This document shows positions 11,541 to 23,720 of a stretch of DNA of 64,000 nucleotides, in pieces. The stretch spans positions 46,980,591-47,044,590 of the forward strand of contig OZ022258.1 in assembly GCA_963978905.1 (NCBI GenBank), written 5' to 3'. The translations under genes and the position numbers were made by a program. Below the pieces are notes generated by a model. The model saw only the letters and a program-made list of their open reading frames with translations. It was not told the origin of the DNA and ran no database searches. Position 1 is the stretch's first letter. Each line of letters begins with the position of its first letter. The DNA is from Trichostrongylus colubriformis. Lineage: Eukaryota; Nematoda; Chromadorea; Rhabditida; Trichostrongylidae.

Positions 11541-12418
11541 TAGCTGATGTATTTCCATTCAGGAAGAAAGCAACATACTAATTTTAACATCGTCGTTGAA
11601 AAACGACGACGAACCTTTGCCCCCTTCGCTCTGGTGCTTGTACTTAGTCTTGGAGGCAAGGTAGATAGAAAATGGGAGGAGGTGCAAGCGAAACTTCATA
11701 GATTCATGATTTATGTGTTTACTCGCATTAATATCACATTAGAAGAAGTGCTTCACAGCTTTTTACACCGATCCGCTTATCAAGAAAATTAAACCTTCTT
11801 TTTCGTTTTCGTGAGTGTTGAGGGTACAGAAGCCAATTCAGCATGTAAAATTCTGAGAAATCGATTATGAGTCTGAGAATTTTCGAGAAATACAAAACTG
11901 AATAGTATGCATTATTTGAGCAATTGAGCGGACTATTGATCAATGAGTGCGGACCATTGATTGATGAGCAATATGGAGGTGATACCCTAAAGACAGTGAG
12001 AGCTTTTCTGAATTCCAGTTTCCACTGCTGAGATTTCCGGTTTCTTCCAGACGATTCCATTGCTTCTTCCCGAGCTTCTTCTGGCTGTGGCAATAGAGCT
12101 GCGGAATATCACGAGTTGAGTGCCCTTTGTGCAATTCGCCAGCCGCCGACATCCCACGAACAAGCAGATGGACGGCGGTGTGACCGAATGAAAGAATGTC
12201 CTAGGCTGGTGGCAACAGGCACGACATCTCAATAGAAGTTAACTGTACGAATTTAGAGTCCAAAAACACAATGGCTCTGTGAGGAGTGCGGAAAGTAAAT
12301 AGCCAGCGCTCTCTTTAGGTCTTCAATTTATTTTACAATCATTAAAAAAGATAATGAATCTACTGTTAAGCGACAGTGGAATGACAACGGAGGTGGAAGA
12401 GAATGGTACGACATGATG

Positions 12419-12913
12419 TTTAAAGGCATATTCCAGGATTATTGGGATATCACATCTCCTGCCGTGTATGGATAGTTCGACCCAAGCCACGTAGACTGTA
12501 CCTTTACCGAGGTGAGGGGGTCAGTTCCTGAAGTGTGCAGAGCCAAAGAATCAGCGCAACAGCTCGGCCCCGCCCACCCCAGCCGGGGGTCTGCCTTTAC
12601 TCTTCGACTCTTTTCTTTGACATAGGTAGACCAGCTACGTGGTCAAGATCTTGAAACTGGCAGTCAAGCAATCGTCTCGTGAAGTAAACCCACTACTGAG
12701 GGACCTGACCCCACACTAAGCACCGGAATACTTGCAACACACCCCCGGCTGGGGTGGGCGGGGCCGAGCTGTTGCGCTAGATTCTTTGGCTCTGCACGCT
12801 CCAGGAACTGACCCCCACGCCTCGGTAAAGGTACAGCCTACGTGTCTTGGGTCGAACTATCCATCCACGGCAGGAGGTGTGATATGCCAATTATCCTGGA
12901 ATATGCCTTTAAA
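12419..12913. mobile_element. Foldback MITE with ~170-bp arms
   Basis: The left arm begins TTTAAAGGCATATTCCAGGAT and the right arm ends ATCCTGGAATATGCCTTTAAA. Internal pairing includes GGTCGAACTATCCAT, GGTAAAGGTACAG, CAGTTCCT and CGGCCCCGCCCACCCCAGCC with its complement. The unpaired centre is about 150 nt. There is no coding capacity. Confidence 0.9.
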
Positions 12914-13163
12914 GAATTGAGGCAATGCTAGGGTAAAGAAGGGTGTAGGTTGACACACGGATTTTGACCTAGTTCTGCCAATCAGTGACAGCTTATGGCT
13001 TTTGCCCTGTGACATAAATTATTCAGAAAATTTCTTAAAGTAAATCCTATCCTTCTTGCAAGTTTGTTCCGTTATATTAATGAATGGGTGATGCCACCGG
13101 ACATAGCACTTGGGAAAAAGTAAATTTTCAAAGTGAGAGAAAATTTAAATAGAGCCTTCGATA

Positions 13164-13716
13164 CTTCAAGACAGTGATAGTGGGAATGTGGGTAATAAGG
13201 AACCCTTAAAAAGAGTCGTTGACTTGAAAGCTAGGGACCTAGAATGCCTATCTGCGTCGAAATTCGCCGCGAAAGGGGCGCCTCTGAGCTGTGTCGAAGA
13301 CAGCCTTTTAACCTCAGGCCGCCTTTCTTGGCTCGGTCCGCCTCCTAGCGACGAGCATCCCTGATTGGCTGAGGTGGGAGGAACCAGGAGCTGCAGCAGT
13401 GTTGAAGTATCGCGGCGCGCTGTCTCAGTTCTAGCTTGAAGCTCACTTCAGCAAATACATGTTGTAGTATTTCCGAACATCCCTTCGTATTTACGACTTG
13501 CCACCATGCTAACAGAAAACTCGTCGACTAAACGCCTCTTGTCGGAAAAGGCGTCCGTGTCGAGAATCAACGGTTGAAAGGGGTCTTATTTTTCAGGTCC
13601 TCAGCCATTTCCTTCCGTTTTTCTTTCACCGTCGTATTACAGAGCACCTCGACTTTCATCTTCACTACATTTTTCACTATTTCCGTCCGAATTTCCCCTA
13701 TAACTGCCTTTCAGAG
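13164..13716. mobile_element. Family B MITE
   Basis: The left end CTTCAAGACAGTGATAGTGG and the right end CCCCTATAACTGCCTTTCAGAG form the family B terminal repeat. Inside the right half are CCGTTTTTCTTTCACC, GAGCACCTCGACTTTCA and CACTATTTCCGTCCGAATT, shared with 19461-19809 and 35078-35381. The centre is longer than in other copies and may hold a second insertion. Confidence 0.6.
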
Positions 13717-14750
13717 TAGATCCAAGTTGTTGAAGTCAACTGTCACTTCAGTATTCGCACAATGCTCTACTCGCCTTTCAAAATATAATAACTCCAGCGA
13801 AAACTTCATAGAGTACAAGTTAAGGGATGTGCATGGTCCTACTGACCGTGAGTCCCAACTGTCATCCGATCGAAAACGTAATGAATATGGAAAGATGTGG
13901 CCTTTGGGAACGAACACTTCATTACACCAGAAATATCTGTGGCGAAATTTCCACTGAGAAAGTGCGCTTTTGGGTCTTCACACAATCTCTAGCGCACCAT
14001 TTCAAACTGCAATACTTCAATAATCCAAGCTCCTGAATTGGACCTGCAATCTACGCGGCTAACTGACTTTTGCCCTCGCCCACCTGCATCCACACCCATC
14101 ATCTAGTGATGCAGAGGGGTAGAAGAAATTGAGGGTTCTCAGATACCTAGTTTCCGGTCTTTGACGGTTTTATTGCTTTACTCCGTTCTTTCTCTAAAGT
14201 CACATCAGAACACCTCGACTTTCACACTTCTTAGTTAATCCATAATCTACCAAAATTACAGCTGAAGGCATCCTTTGAACACAAATCAAACAGCTACTTT
14301 TCCCTCATGAAGGGTGAGCACAAACCTCTGAGAGTGACTTTTAAGAAGCATGACGGAAAATATAACTTGTAATGCTATTTCACAAAAAGGATTGCACCAT
14401 GCATCTATAGAAAAATTGGGTGAAACTGAAAAAAATGAAAGAACTTGAAAAAAATTCTATAACGTTTCAAAATGTGATGTATTAATGAAGAATTGTGATG
14501 AAACAAATCATGTGTAACTGGGAACAGCAGAGTGTCAACAGCCCTAATCGATTTTCATCCGTGAGTGATAATCCCTCGGCACTGTTTCTGGCGGATTACG
14601 GATTACATGAGAAGGGCATTCGAGGAAAATTTCTGACTCCTCCTTGAAATCCGTTTTCTTGCAACACATTCATGCTTTCCAGGTTATGCTACATCTCACA
14701 TCTAACCTTAATATACGAAAAGCTGGAATGCCTACCCTTCTCCTTCAAAG

Positions 14751-16116
14751 TTGAATGATTGGACGACTGCCCTTGATAATAAGAGGGATGTGGATGTAGT
14801 GTACTTCGACTTCCAAAAAGCTTTTGATAAAGTGGATCATAGGAATCTCGTAGGAAAGCTCAGGCATATCGGTGTTCATGAAAGGATAGTTTTGTGGATC
14901 GAGTCTTTTCTTCAAGGACGTACGTTCCAAGTACGAATAAATGGTTCCTATTCTAGAGTCAGGGCCGCACCCAGCGGAGTTCCACAAGGTGGAGTCCTTT
15001 CACCGGTTTTGTTTTGCATTTACTCTTATGAACTTCCTAGGATTGTGGAAGACATAGGGGTTTGTTGTAAAGTTTTTGCCGATGATGTTAAAATTTATAA
15101 GGCCGTCACTGGTGATGATGATGGAAGACTTATACAGCATGCTATTGATGCTGTTGTGAAGTGGTCAAAAGTGTGGATGCTTCCATTAGCTTATGATAAA
15201 ACGTCGGTCCTACACTTGGGAGGCTCTCGGAATAATTATAATTATTCCATTGATGGTTTAGAACTTGTGAAAGTCAAAGAAGTAAGAGATTTAGGCTTCA
15301 TTATTGATCATAAACTGACTTTCGATTCACATTGCACGGCTATAGCTAATAAAGCAGAAAAAAGACTTTATCAGTTACTGCGTAGTTTGCACACTAGTGA
15401 TCCTTCCTTACTTATTAGAGCTTTTAAGGCATATGTTCGTCCTATTCTTGAGTATGGATCTATAGTTTTCTTCCCTCACACTAAAAAAGCCACTGCTAGA
15501 CTGGAAGCGGTCCAAAATAGTTTTACAAGGAAAGTTTTTACTAGGGCGCTAGGTTTCAGTTATAATGCTATTCCGAGAGGCTTAGTCAGAAATAAGATGC
15601 TGGAAATGGACTCACTTCATCGTAGAAGAAAAGTTCAAGATCTAATAATGTTGTTCAAAATACTTTTAGGAAAGTCAATGGTAGACCTTAAAGGCGCTCT
15701 CACCCTTTGTCCGTCTTCTACTCGGGGCGGAAAGTTCAAACTTGGTCTTCCTAGGTCAAGGTCAGATGTCAGAGCCAAGTTTTTTGTCAGTCGGGCTGCT
15801 TCTGAATTTTGTAAATTTGCCAAGAGATTTGGCTTGCCAGGGAGCATATTTCAGTTCAAAAAGGCACTGCGCAATTACTTGTCGTAATGGTGCTATCGAT
15901 TACTTGTTCGCATCTGACACTGAGACAAATCGGAACTATTTTTCTCTTCTTATTTTCATATGCTGCTGAATTCCTTGTTTTACATTCCTGTGACTTTTAG
16001 CAAGATGACGTTTCTTCTCTGGATTATGTTGCTCGTTGGTGCTATTCTATTTTAGTAGCTCATGCTTCATGTACCTGTTGTGCATGCAATAAATAAATAA
16101 AAAAATAAATAAAACG
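14751..16116 (+). mobile_element. 5'-truncated non-LTR retrotransposon (LINE) with intact RT C-terminal ORF
   Basis: The frame 14751-15887 encodes 378 aa of reverse transcriptase: FDFQKAFDKVDH, then SGVPQGGVLSP, then the catalytic FADDVK box (aspartates at about residues 103-104), followed by a thumb-like region (LGFIIDHKLTFDSHC, RPILEYGSIVF, LEAVQNSFTRKV). The endonuclease domain and the N-terminal RT motifs are absent, so the copy is 5' truncated at about 14747. About 200 bp of 3' UTR ends in repeated AATAAATAAA at 16088-16116, a LINE tail. The protein type fits the CR1/jockey group; the frame is unbroken, so insertion is recent. Confidence 0.85.
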
Positions 16117-18540
16117 GATTAATCCATAATTGGACAACATTTCTGAAGTATACGAAAACATGAAGAGAGCATGCCCTCCTAGACGCACACCTGCCTGAAA
16201 GAATAGCCTCGAGCCTACGCTTGCTCTGGACTCGATGACTTTTTCCACACTCGATCCACGCTCTCTACCACATAATAAGAACCCATAACAAGGTCGGAGG
16301 AGGAAAAAAAAGGGAAAATACCTACGAGTTGCTAAACACTTGCACGATCCCACAAGAAAATTCTCGGGTATATTGACGGAAGATGGCTCTGTTGTGGCGT
16401 TCTTGAACAGTCTAGTTTTTAAGCTACACTGTGACACTTATCGAGCTAATTTTATTAGTTGGTCATCAACGTTATCACATACATTATACTAACAGGAGTC
16501 GGTAGCGACGTTCTACCACGCGAGGTGGATCTCTGCAGACGACGAAAGGGTCGAAACGTCAGACAGTAATAAAAATTGATTCGCGAAAAAACCTCGTTCG
16601 GCAAAGCAGCACACGGATAATCTGAACATCATGCCGAGATTTCCAGAAAAGAGAACATGGAGAATACTATCATTATCGTTTGTACAAAGTTCTCAATGCT
16701 AATTATTAGCCAGAAAGTCGCTAGCATAAACAAAAACTTACTTCACGAAAAAAACACTCCTCATAGAGCTCACTCTGTCACCAGCAATACCTGTTCTGAG
16801 ATGGAACTGTTTTATAAACACACCAATTTTCGACTCATAGTATCGACTGGGGAAAACATATGTGGGCGCCGACTACCCCCTCCCCCTCTGCAGAGACCAG
16901 CCATCTCCCATCGCGGCCAACTAGTAATAGAGTGACCTATAGCAGCGATAAAATCACTGATATAGCAATTGACTGATACTGTGGGCAACTGAGACTCAAT
17001 AAGGATGAAGGGTTCCATTAGTAAGCCTAGTCTGAAGACAAATGTATAACGCGCTCTAACAGTGTTGAACATTAAATTTTATCCATGTATTGCTGTCGAA
17101 TGAGGTTTTTGGGTAAATTGATTTTATTAACGGAAAAAAAATAAATTAGATCCACCCAAAAATCTCGTTCGGCAAAGTAACACAGGGATAATCTTAAAAT
17201 ATGCCAAATTTCAAGAAGAGAGAGAGCCTGGGGGATACTGTATTTTATTTAATTTTATTCTTTGTCCGGTTCAGTATATTTTAATGCGGTCACGTAGTTG
17301 CATGGAAAAGTAGAGAGTTTATAAACAGCATAGGCAACTGCATTGTATAATCAGGGTGTGATAGTTTGATGAGAAGAATTTGGCCTTCATCGAAAAAACT
17401 GCTTGTCTTTGCAGATCCGATTTGCGCTCTAATGTCGCATGGATCACTGACGATTAGTTTCGATTGAAAGTCTGAGCACGACAACTTTTGAATGATATGC
17501 TTTTTATCAAAACATTCTTATAGGTAGTTTTGCGATATTCTTCCCGTAATTTTCTGGAAGATTCTAAGAGCTTTTGGCGCAATGGGGGAAACACCCATTA
17601 CTTTGACAGCTTATTTTGATTGCTACAGTGCCCATACCTACGATAAAAATGACCATTTTTCGAGAAGGACTTTCACAGCTCCTTCTCCACGAATGCCTGC
17701 GCACCAGCGCGAACCACGAAGGTGTGACAGTCTGACCAACAAAACTAAAAAATTTGAGGAGAATTTCTTTTTTCCAAACTATAAAAATGCACTTTCCAGA
17801 TTTCTCGAAAATTTTAAAACATTGAATATATCTCGAAATGTCATTATAAATTATTGTACATAGCAAAATTAATCGAAAATAAGGAGTAATTTTTGCTACA
17901 GAAGATAGAGTTAAAAGGAAAAAATTCCAAAAAAAACATTCGAAATCGCCCTACAACCTGAAGTACTTTCCCCCAGTAATTTTACCAAACAGTGTGACAC
18001 CTTGCAACAAAATAATCAACCAGCTGAATTACACAATCCCGACTCAGCTATTCAATGATCGCATAACATATCAATGTTTTGACAGCATTGCGCAATATTG
18101 CTGCAGGACGAACTGCACATTATTTATTTGTTTACTCAGTTATTATACAATCAAGATGCATGTTAACGCTGAGTCGAGAATTACTGTTTACTTTCTAGCT
18201 AAAATAAGACATCACTCACAGCGATCGAATTTGGCTATTTTGTTATGCCGATGACGTCATTGAGGTGAACGAGGAATTAATATTAACTTATTTTTAAATT
18301 TCAGTGAAACAAAAGGGACGGCCAACCAATTACGGAAGGGCATAAAAGTCCAAAAAGATTTGCCTTGCTTTGTTCGAATGATCCTGATATGCATATTTTT
18401 GGCCGAAAATCGCTTACAATTAGCAATTCCAAGGTATGATCGATCGATGCCGCCGCTATGGGGGTGTTCGTAATGATGGCCTTATGAAACCTATTTCAAC
18501 TTCAACGTGGAGCATGATTTTAATTTCAGAAGCGCATTTC
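16117..18540. other. Gene-poor stretch with a short dispersed repeat
   Basis: No credible exon on either strand. The phrase CTCGTTCGGCAAAG(C/T)A(G/A)CACA(C/G)GGATAATCT occurs twice, at 16592 and 17162, each followed by a similar ~25 bp, showing a diverged direct repeat. A GAAACGTC/AATAAA motif at 16507-16573 is discussed under findings. Confidence 0.45.
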
Positions 18541-18582
18541 AACGCATTCCAATGTTGACGTGTATAATGCATAACAAAAAAA

Positions 18583-18804
18583 TTGAAAAATTGGTGCTGT
18601 AAAAAATTGAACGAGGTTCTCTTCCCACCCGAGTCGCTTTCTCGCTCAGCCTTTTCTCGTGCACTTCACGAGCAAAGCATCGAATCGAGTGCAAACATAA
18701 GTCGAACGAAAGAACAACGGGAAGAAGACCGAAGGTATTTGATTTCGACATTTCCTTCAGAAGACGTGGAAGAAGCATGGAACAAGGAGGTAACGGAAGC
18801 TTGA
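18583..18804 (+). CDS. Possible small protein or exon, unrecognised
   Basis: An open frame of 73 codons rich in E, R and S, with the stretch REEDRRYLISTFPSEDVEEAWNKE. Its composition is more protein-like than neighbouring chance ORFs. A possible donor (GTAACG) lies after NKE, so it could be an exon. No acceptor or trans-splice site is visible upstream. I do not recognise it. Confidence 0.25.
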   Translation: MKNWCCKKLNEVLFPPESLSRSAFSRALHEQSIESSANISRTKEQREEDRRYLISTFPSEDVEEAWNKEVTEA

Positions 18805-19460
18805 GGTGATGGCTATGAGTTGGTAAGAAAACCGCACCATGAATAGAGCAGAATCGCAAATGACAGTGGTTGCAGTCGGCCGTCGACTGATCGGATGGGG
18901 TGGGTAGTTTGTCGAGCGGACAGTGACGTTGGGCGGAAAAATCGTGCATAAGCCGGACTAATCGAATTCATGAGGCCGGCACATGGTAATTCTGATGTAG
19001 GACATGCAGCGAAACCGCCACTTTTCTATGGTCAACCGGCTGTTTTCAGAGAAAATCAATGGAATAGGGATACCTATGAGATGTATGGAGTAAATAGTCA
19101 AGATCTTCAGCCTTACCCCTCTCCCCGCAAAGTCTCGATATCATTGTAAAACTCGCCCAACAAAATCGATCGATGACCGGCGCCGGACCACTCGATGAAT
19201 GAAAGTGAGCGAAACAACACACACACACACGAACGGCGAGGTGATTGGTGGTGGAAGGGTGGGTGGGTGTGTGTAGGGTGTTTGTTGGAATGAATCGAGG
19301 CGACAGGCTTGCCGTTCATCTACTCGGGCTAGCGTCAAGCGGTGTGGAAGGGCAAAGGATTAAGCCGCGCTTTTTACTCTGGGCAGAAATTGCAGATTTG
19401 TTTGAAATGCCTGTCCATGTGACGACTTTCCACGGGGTCCACCACACACCATCTGAAACC

Positions 19461-19809
19461 CTTTAAAGACAGTGATAGGGTAATGTGGATAATGAATACT
19501 CATCATTCTCGTTACCTCTATGGGCCTGGGTCACACAAATGAAAGCTAGTGGTCCAAGAAGACTATATGTGCTGCGACGCCCTGGGGGTCTTGGCGATCC
19601 GTCTTCTATAGTTTTCGCTTGTTTTGTCCCGGCCCGCCTCTTTTCCCATCTCAGCCCGCCAGAATAATCAGCAGGAGAGGGGTCTGAATTCTCGAGTTTC
19701 ATCGTTTCATTCCGTTTATTCTTGGATGTTGCACTATTGAGCACGTCGACCTTACTATTTGATGATCTTTCCATATTCGACCCCAATTACCCCTATCACT
19801 GCTTTCAAA
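19461..19809. mobile_element. Family B MITE, best-preserved copy
   Basis: The left end CTTTAAAGACAGTGATAGGGTAA and the right end TTACCCCTATCACTGCTTTCAAA are inverted repeats. The interior has TCATCGTTTCATTCCG, GTTGCACTATTGAGCACGTCGACC and ATCTTTCCATATTCGACCC. Related copies or fragments lie at 9010, 13164, 14090, 23486, 25490, 33560, 34636 and 35078. Confidence 0.8.
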
Positions 19810-20494
19810 ATGAAACACATGTTTGACCTGAGCAGAGTTTGATCCAGCTCCCCCCCCTGTATAGCTGGCAAAAGCGCTCGCCATTGCAGTACCACTATAC
19901 AACAGAAATCCTTCAAAGTCTCTGGTGAGAAGTCTTAGAACCAATGGAGGTGGCTTTGACCACAGAAGAATCGCAAAAATACACGTACATAAATGGAGCA
20001 AAACAAGCTTTTTCTGTTTCATTTCAGTTTTCCGAGTTCTAGTGGATATGGTAGAAAAATGGCTCAGATTCAAAATGATTCAGATTCACTTGGGACGGTG
20101 CGTTGAGGTTGTCTTGTTGAAGCTCACTAGTCTAAGCAATAAAACCTCTGCCGGCTTTAGGGTTAGCTACCCCTACTGGTCGCATGTGTGAATGTTCTCA
20201 CAAATTCTTGCGGAATCCCAAGTGTATCCGCATGCATGGCGCATTCCAGAAGTGTTCATTTGATTAATAAAGGATGTGTGCATGTGCCTGCTCAAAGCTC
20301 CACGACGTAGATGGGGCATCCATCGTTGAATAACATCTAACAATGACAATCATCACCTCTAGCCATTAATGGATTTATATCCTCTAAAAAAACCATGCTG
20401 GAAAGCATCCGCTTGAAGCTATTGAACCGTCCAAGGTATTGGTGCCACTTTTATTTATTTCTTTGAGAGTATAAGCATGCAGTGTGTTGTTTAA

Positions 20495-20667
20495 TAAGGC
20501 AGCCTTCATACTGTGCGGTGCCGGTGGCGTAGCTACGTGTCTCTGCGTCTTCGCCTATGCCACACTGTCTCGTTGCCTGCTTTGTTTCTGCAGCTCCCCC
20601 GTGCGACTCTGCCATTCTGCTTGTGAGCGCAGCCACGCCCTGCCGGCCTGAGTATGAACGCCGCCTA
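20495..20667. mobile_element. Family C palindromic MITE
   Basis: Starts GGCAGCCTTCATACTGTGCGG and ends CTGAGTATGAACGCCGCC, so the ends pair. The interior carries GCGTAGCTACGTGTCTCTGCG and GAGCGCAGCCACGCCCTGCCGG. The family recurs at 28694, 31535, 33292, 35797, 37452 and 37906. Confidence 0.8.
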
Positions 20668-21484
20668 ACAGTAACTGATTAACTGCAAGAAAATTACTGA
20701 TCATAGCTATCTAGAATTTTTTTATGGAATTTGTAGAATGCGATAAATATTTGACATTAATGACAAAAATCAAAAATCTCATTCTGTGCACGGCAACCTC
20801 GCAAACGCTTAAAATAATGTACATCTTTCACAGAAGGGTCTCAGACCTCTCGACCCTGGCGGTGGGATTTGCTCAGAATCAAAGGTCTGCATATCGCTAC
20901 AACAGCATATTTTCACTACTCACTGGAAGAAGCACGTCATGCGGCCTTTGCCATCTCAATTTTGCCATATTGTTGATATGCTGTTTCCATCACAAGCATC
21001 CGTGAACAAGGGCAACAGATGAACGCGTTGGCTTCAGCGGTCTACTAGGTAGGTGTCTGTCATTTGTCTATTATGCCTAAGGTGTCATAAAATGTGTCTT
21101 ATAAGGCTTCATAAAGCTGTACTGTAGGGTAAAGTTGTCTCAACATAAAACCCCGGCACTGCTGGTATTTCTTGCTTGTAATGTTTCTGCCACAAGGTTT
21201 ATAGACGGAACACTTTCAACTTTAAGCCTCTTGGCACAAGTATGGCAAAGCTGTACTGTGTTATAAGATACCTATTGGGCTGGCGCACACAACTGCGCGT
21301 GTCACACATGGAAGCATGCTAATTGGGCTTGATCGATATCGATCGATCAGTATCATCATTCGAACGGTTTCGGAAAGGGGAATTCGCAAAAACGGAAAAG
21401 GGAAACAAAATTCCTCCCGTCAATCTCGTCCTTATACCACTTTAGGAATTGAGAGTCCCAGCTTTGCTGCGACGCTAGATATGA

Positions 21485-21571
21485 ATTTCGTGACAGACGG
21501 AGGGACAGACAAAGGGACGGACAAAGGACGGACGGAGGGACGTACAGACAGACGAAGCGTTTAATATATAG
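21485..21571 (+). repeat. Second copy of the ACAGACGGAGGGAC / TTTAATATATAG terminal motif
   Basis: Contains TTCGTGACAGACGGAGGGACA as at 3510, then a GGACGGAC-rich run, then CGTTTAATATATAGTTGGGAT. It looks like one terminus of the transposon family whose other copy ends at 3556. Confidence 0.5.
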
Positions 21572-21844
21572 TTGGGATTATTGGTCTTCGTTCATTATCC
21601 ACTTCAAAGCAGAATAGTGTGGCAAATACCCCACCCTCGTTTAGTCTTTTATGTTCGAAAAAGACACGAATTCCGGTAAAGTGTTATTCATCTGCTTACA
21701 AGAAACCGCTTTACTGGCGCATAACTACGTACATCACATAACGTAATAATGCAGTACATAGTGCAAAATAAAAGGGCGAACCACAATTTCGGTTACACAA
21801 TGGCGAAAAATTGCAAATTTATTTATCTTTATTTGTGTCTAACT

Positions 21845-23293
21845 TCAGTCAACATAATATGTACTATTATGATCAACAACATATTGCCAGCGAATGGGGA
21901 GGTAATAGATACCTTGCTTATAGAAGTCTGGGGATTTCTGGTTGAAGAAAGCTTGGAGGTCGATTTTGAGATCATCGTCATCTTTGAGCTGCCGTCCGTT
22001 GAGGAAGTGAGTCAGAGATTGGAATAGGTGGTAGTTAGTTGGGACCATGTCCGGAGAATACGGTGGATGGGTGAGCTTCGTCCAGCCAAGGTCCTTGTCG
22101 CAAAGTGCGACTTTTCCCAGATTTTTCCAGATTCCCAGGCAAGAAGCCATGTTTACATTTTTGGAAAGATTTCATTCTAGCAAATGCATGAGAAACCCAG
22201 TTCTCAAAACATAGATTTCTTGGAGGAAAATTATGTTTACAGGGGAAGAGTTAATGGTCTCAATATCCACGTAATCGAGCTGTATATAAGCTTCACAGTA
22301 CTATCTCGGGGGACGGAGAAAAGCTGAGCTGAGCTGAGCCGAGATTCTTCTATTCCTCCTCGATCGCCCTTAAGGCCTACAATCAATACCAACGATCATC
22401 TGCTTCGCTTCGAGCACACCGCATTTTCATAGCCTCGGCCTTCTCCCCACCGATCAGTGAGCCGATAAGCTCGGCTGCCCCGCGCTGTGTGCTTCGACGA
22501 CGACTGCAGGCTAGTCGTCTTTTGATTCATCTTACCTGGTCTATTCATTTGCTGCTGTATACTCATTCAGGCCACATCACCCACTGGACGGTACGGCAAT
22601 ATTCGGTCGACGGTTTGGATTCAATACCCGGTCAACTACTGTATTCAATACTCGGTCAACTACGCAAGGAAGCTGGTAGTGACCATTCAACTCCCTGTTT
22701 GGGTTCTGCGACACGATTACTCTGTTCAGGCAGCGTCCAATCAATAACCTGACACCCGTCAGTTTTCCCGCTCCGAACCGAAGGACCCCCGCTTTCGGTG
22801 AACTCATCGGTGGACGGCGAACGAAGCGGCGTCACTATTTCGCTGGTGATCGTGATATTCGTGTCTGAATAAACTATATTATACCGCGTGGCACTATCCA
22901 AAAGGCGAACAGACTCCACAGTCCTGGATCCTTTGACACGCCAACTTTGCCACATGTGGGCGATCGTTGTCGTGGAAGAAGAAGTCTCAGTCCATTTTTC
23001 CGGTAAGTTTTGCGGCTACGGTGTCCAGTTGCCTGCAGTAGAGATCGGCGGTGGCTGTCGTGCTGGATGGTAACAGTTCCCTTTTTTGAAAATTGAAAAA
23101 AAATTTTCTCTTTGCAATTTTTTGACTTTTTTTTCTGTTTCAATCTGAGTCGATCGAGCCATCGGGTTGCCGCGATATGAGAGACAGTACCTGGGCCCAT
23201 CGACTGGTTGATTCGGTTAGTGGCCTTGCATGCTGAGGAACCTGGACGGTGTTCGTGAATTTCGTACCATTCGCGAAATTGTCGTAGATTCAC
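21845..23293 (-). pseudogene. Mariner-type transposase gene, broken, with LTR insertion
   Basis: The minus-strand segment 23293 to about 22939 encodes an HTH-like start (FREWYEIHEHRPG..., GTVSHIAATRWLDRL) and, in a shifted frame, HDNDRPHVAKLA, the second catalytic Asp block of mariner. The segment 22149 to 21845 encodes the C-terminal part with the third-Asp block HPPYSPDMVPTNYHLFQSL. Between them lies a solo LTR. Frameshifts and stops in the N-terminal half show the gene was already decayed. The product would have been a DDD transposase of the Tc1/mariner superfamily. Confidence 0.8.
22150..22938 (+). mobile_element. Solo LTR (789 bp) inside the mariner pseudogene
   Basis: Begins TGTTTACA and ends TTTGACA, so TGT...ACA. 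It is flanked by AGCCA (22145-22149) and CGCCA (22939-22943), 4 of 5 identical. Inside are a TATA-like TGTATATAAG at 22280 and an AATAAA at 22868. Removing the segment and one duplicate restores continuity of the transposase frame across the break, which independently fixes the boundaries. No gag or pol sequence is present, as expected of a solo LTR. Confidence 0.75.
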
Positions 23294-23485
23294 TGCTAGT
23301 TGAAGCCATTGAGAATATGAATGTGTTGATCAATAGTCCTTTTTACTCGCTTCATACACCCCCCCCCCCCCCTCCCTCCCACTACCAAATATTCCAGAAG
23401 CTTCCACAGTTTTCCCCAAGAAAAATAAAAAGTGTAACAGAAATTATGGTTCAATAGAATCGGGTTTGCTTTTAGATAGCGATTT

Positions 23486-23720
23486 AAAAGACACCGAGAT
23501 GAGGAATTTCGGCAGATTGTGGAATATGAAAGTAGGGGTGCTCAGCACTGTAACAGTGGAGAAAGAACCGAGTTAAATGACGAAAAACCCGAGAAATGGG
23601 AACCCGAAAACCCCTTATTTCTTTCGCATCCCTCTGCGTCATTAACCGGGTAGATTGCAGACGGGCGGAGAGGCTAATCAGCCGGCCGCGAAAGTGTCCC
23701 GCCCTCGCCAGCAACACACC
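23486..23720. mobile_element. Family B MITE fragment
   Basis: TTAAAAGACACCGAGATGAGG, GGGGTGCTCAGCACTGTAACAG and CCCTCTGCGTCATTAACCGGG match the copy at 34636-34860 in order and orientation. Confidence 0.65.

Noticed and set aside
18539..18949. 136-codon minus-strand frame opposite the 18583 plus frame
   Set aside because: Composition is rich in Cys, His and Ser without pattern, and the plus frame is more protein-like; at most one of them is coding.
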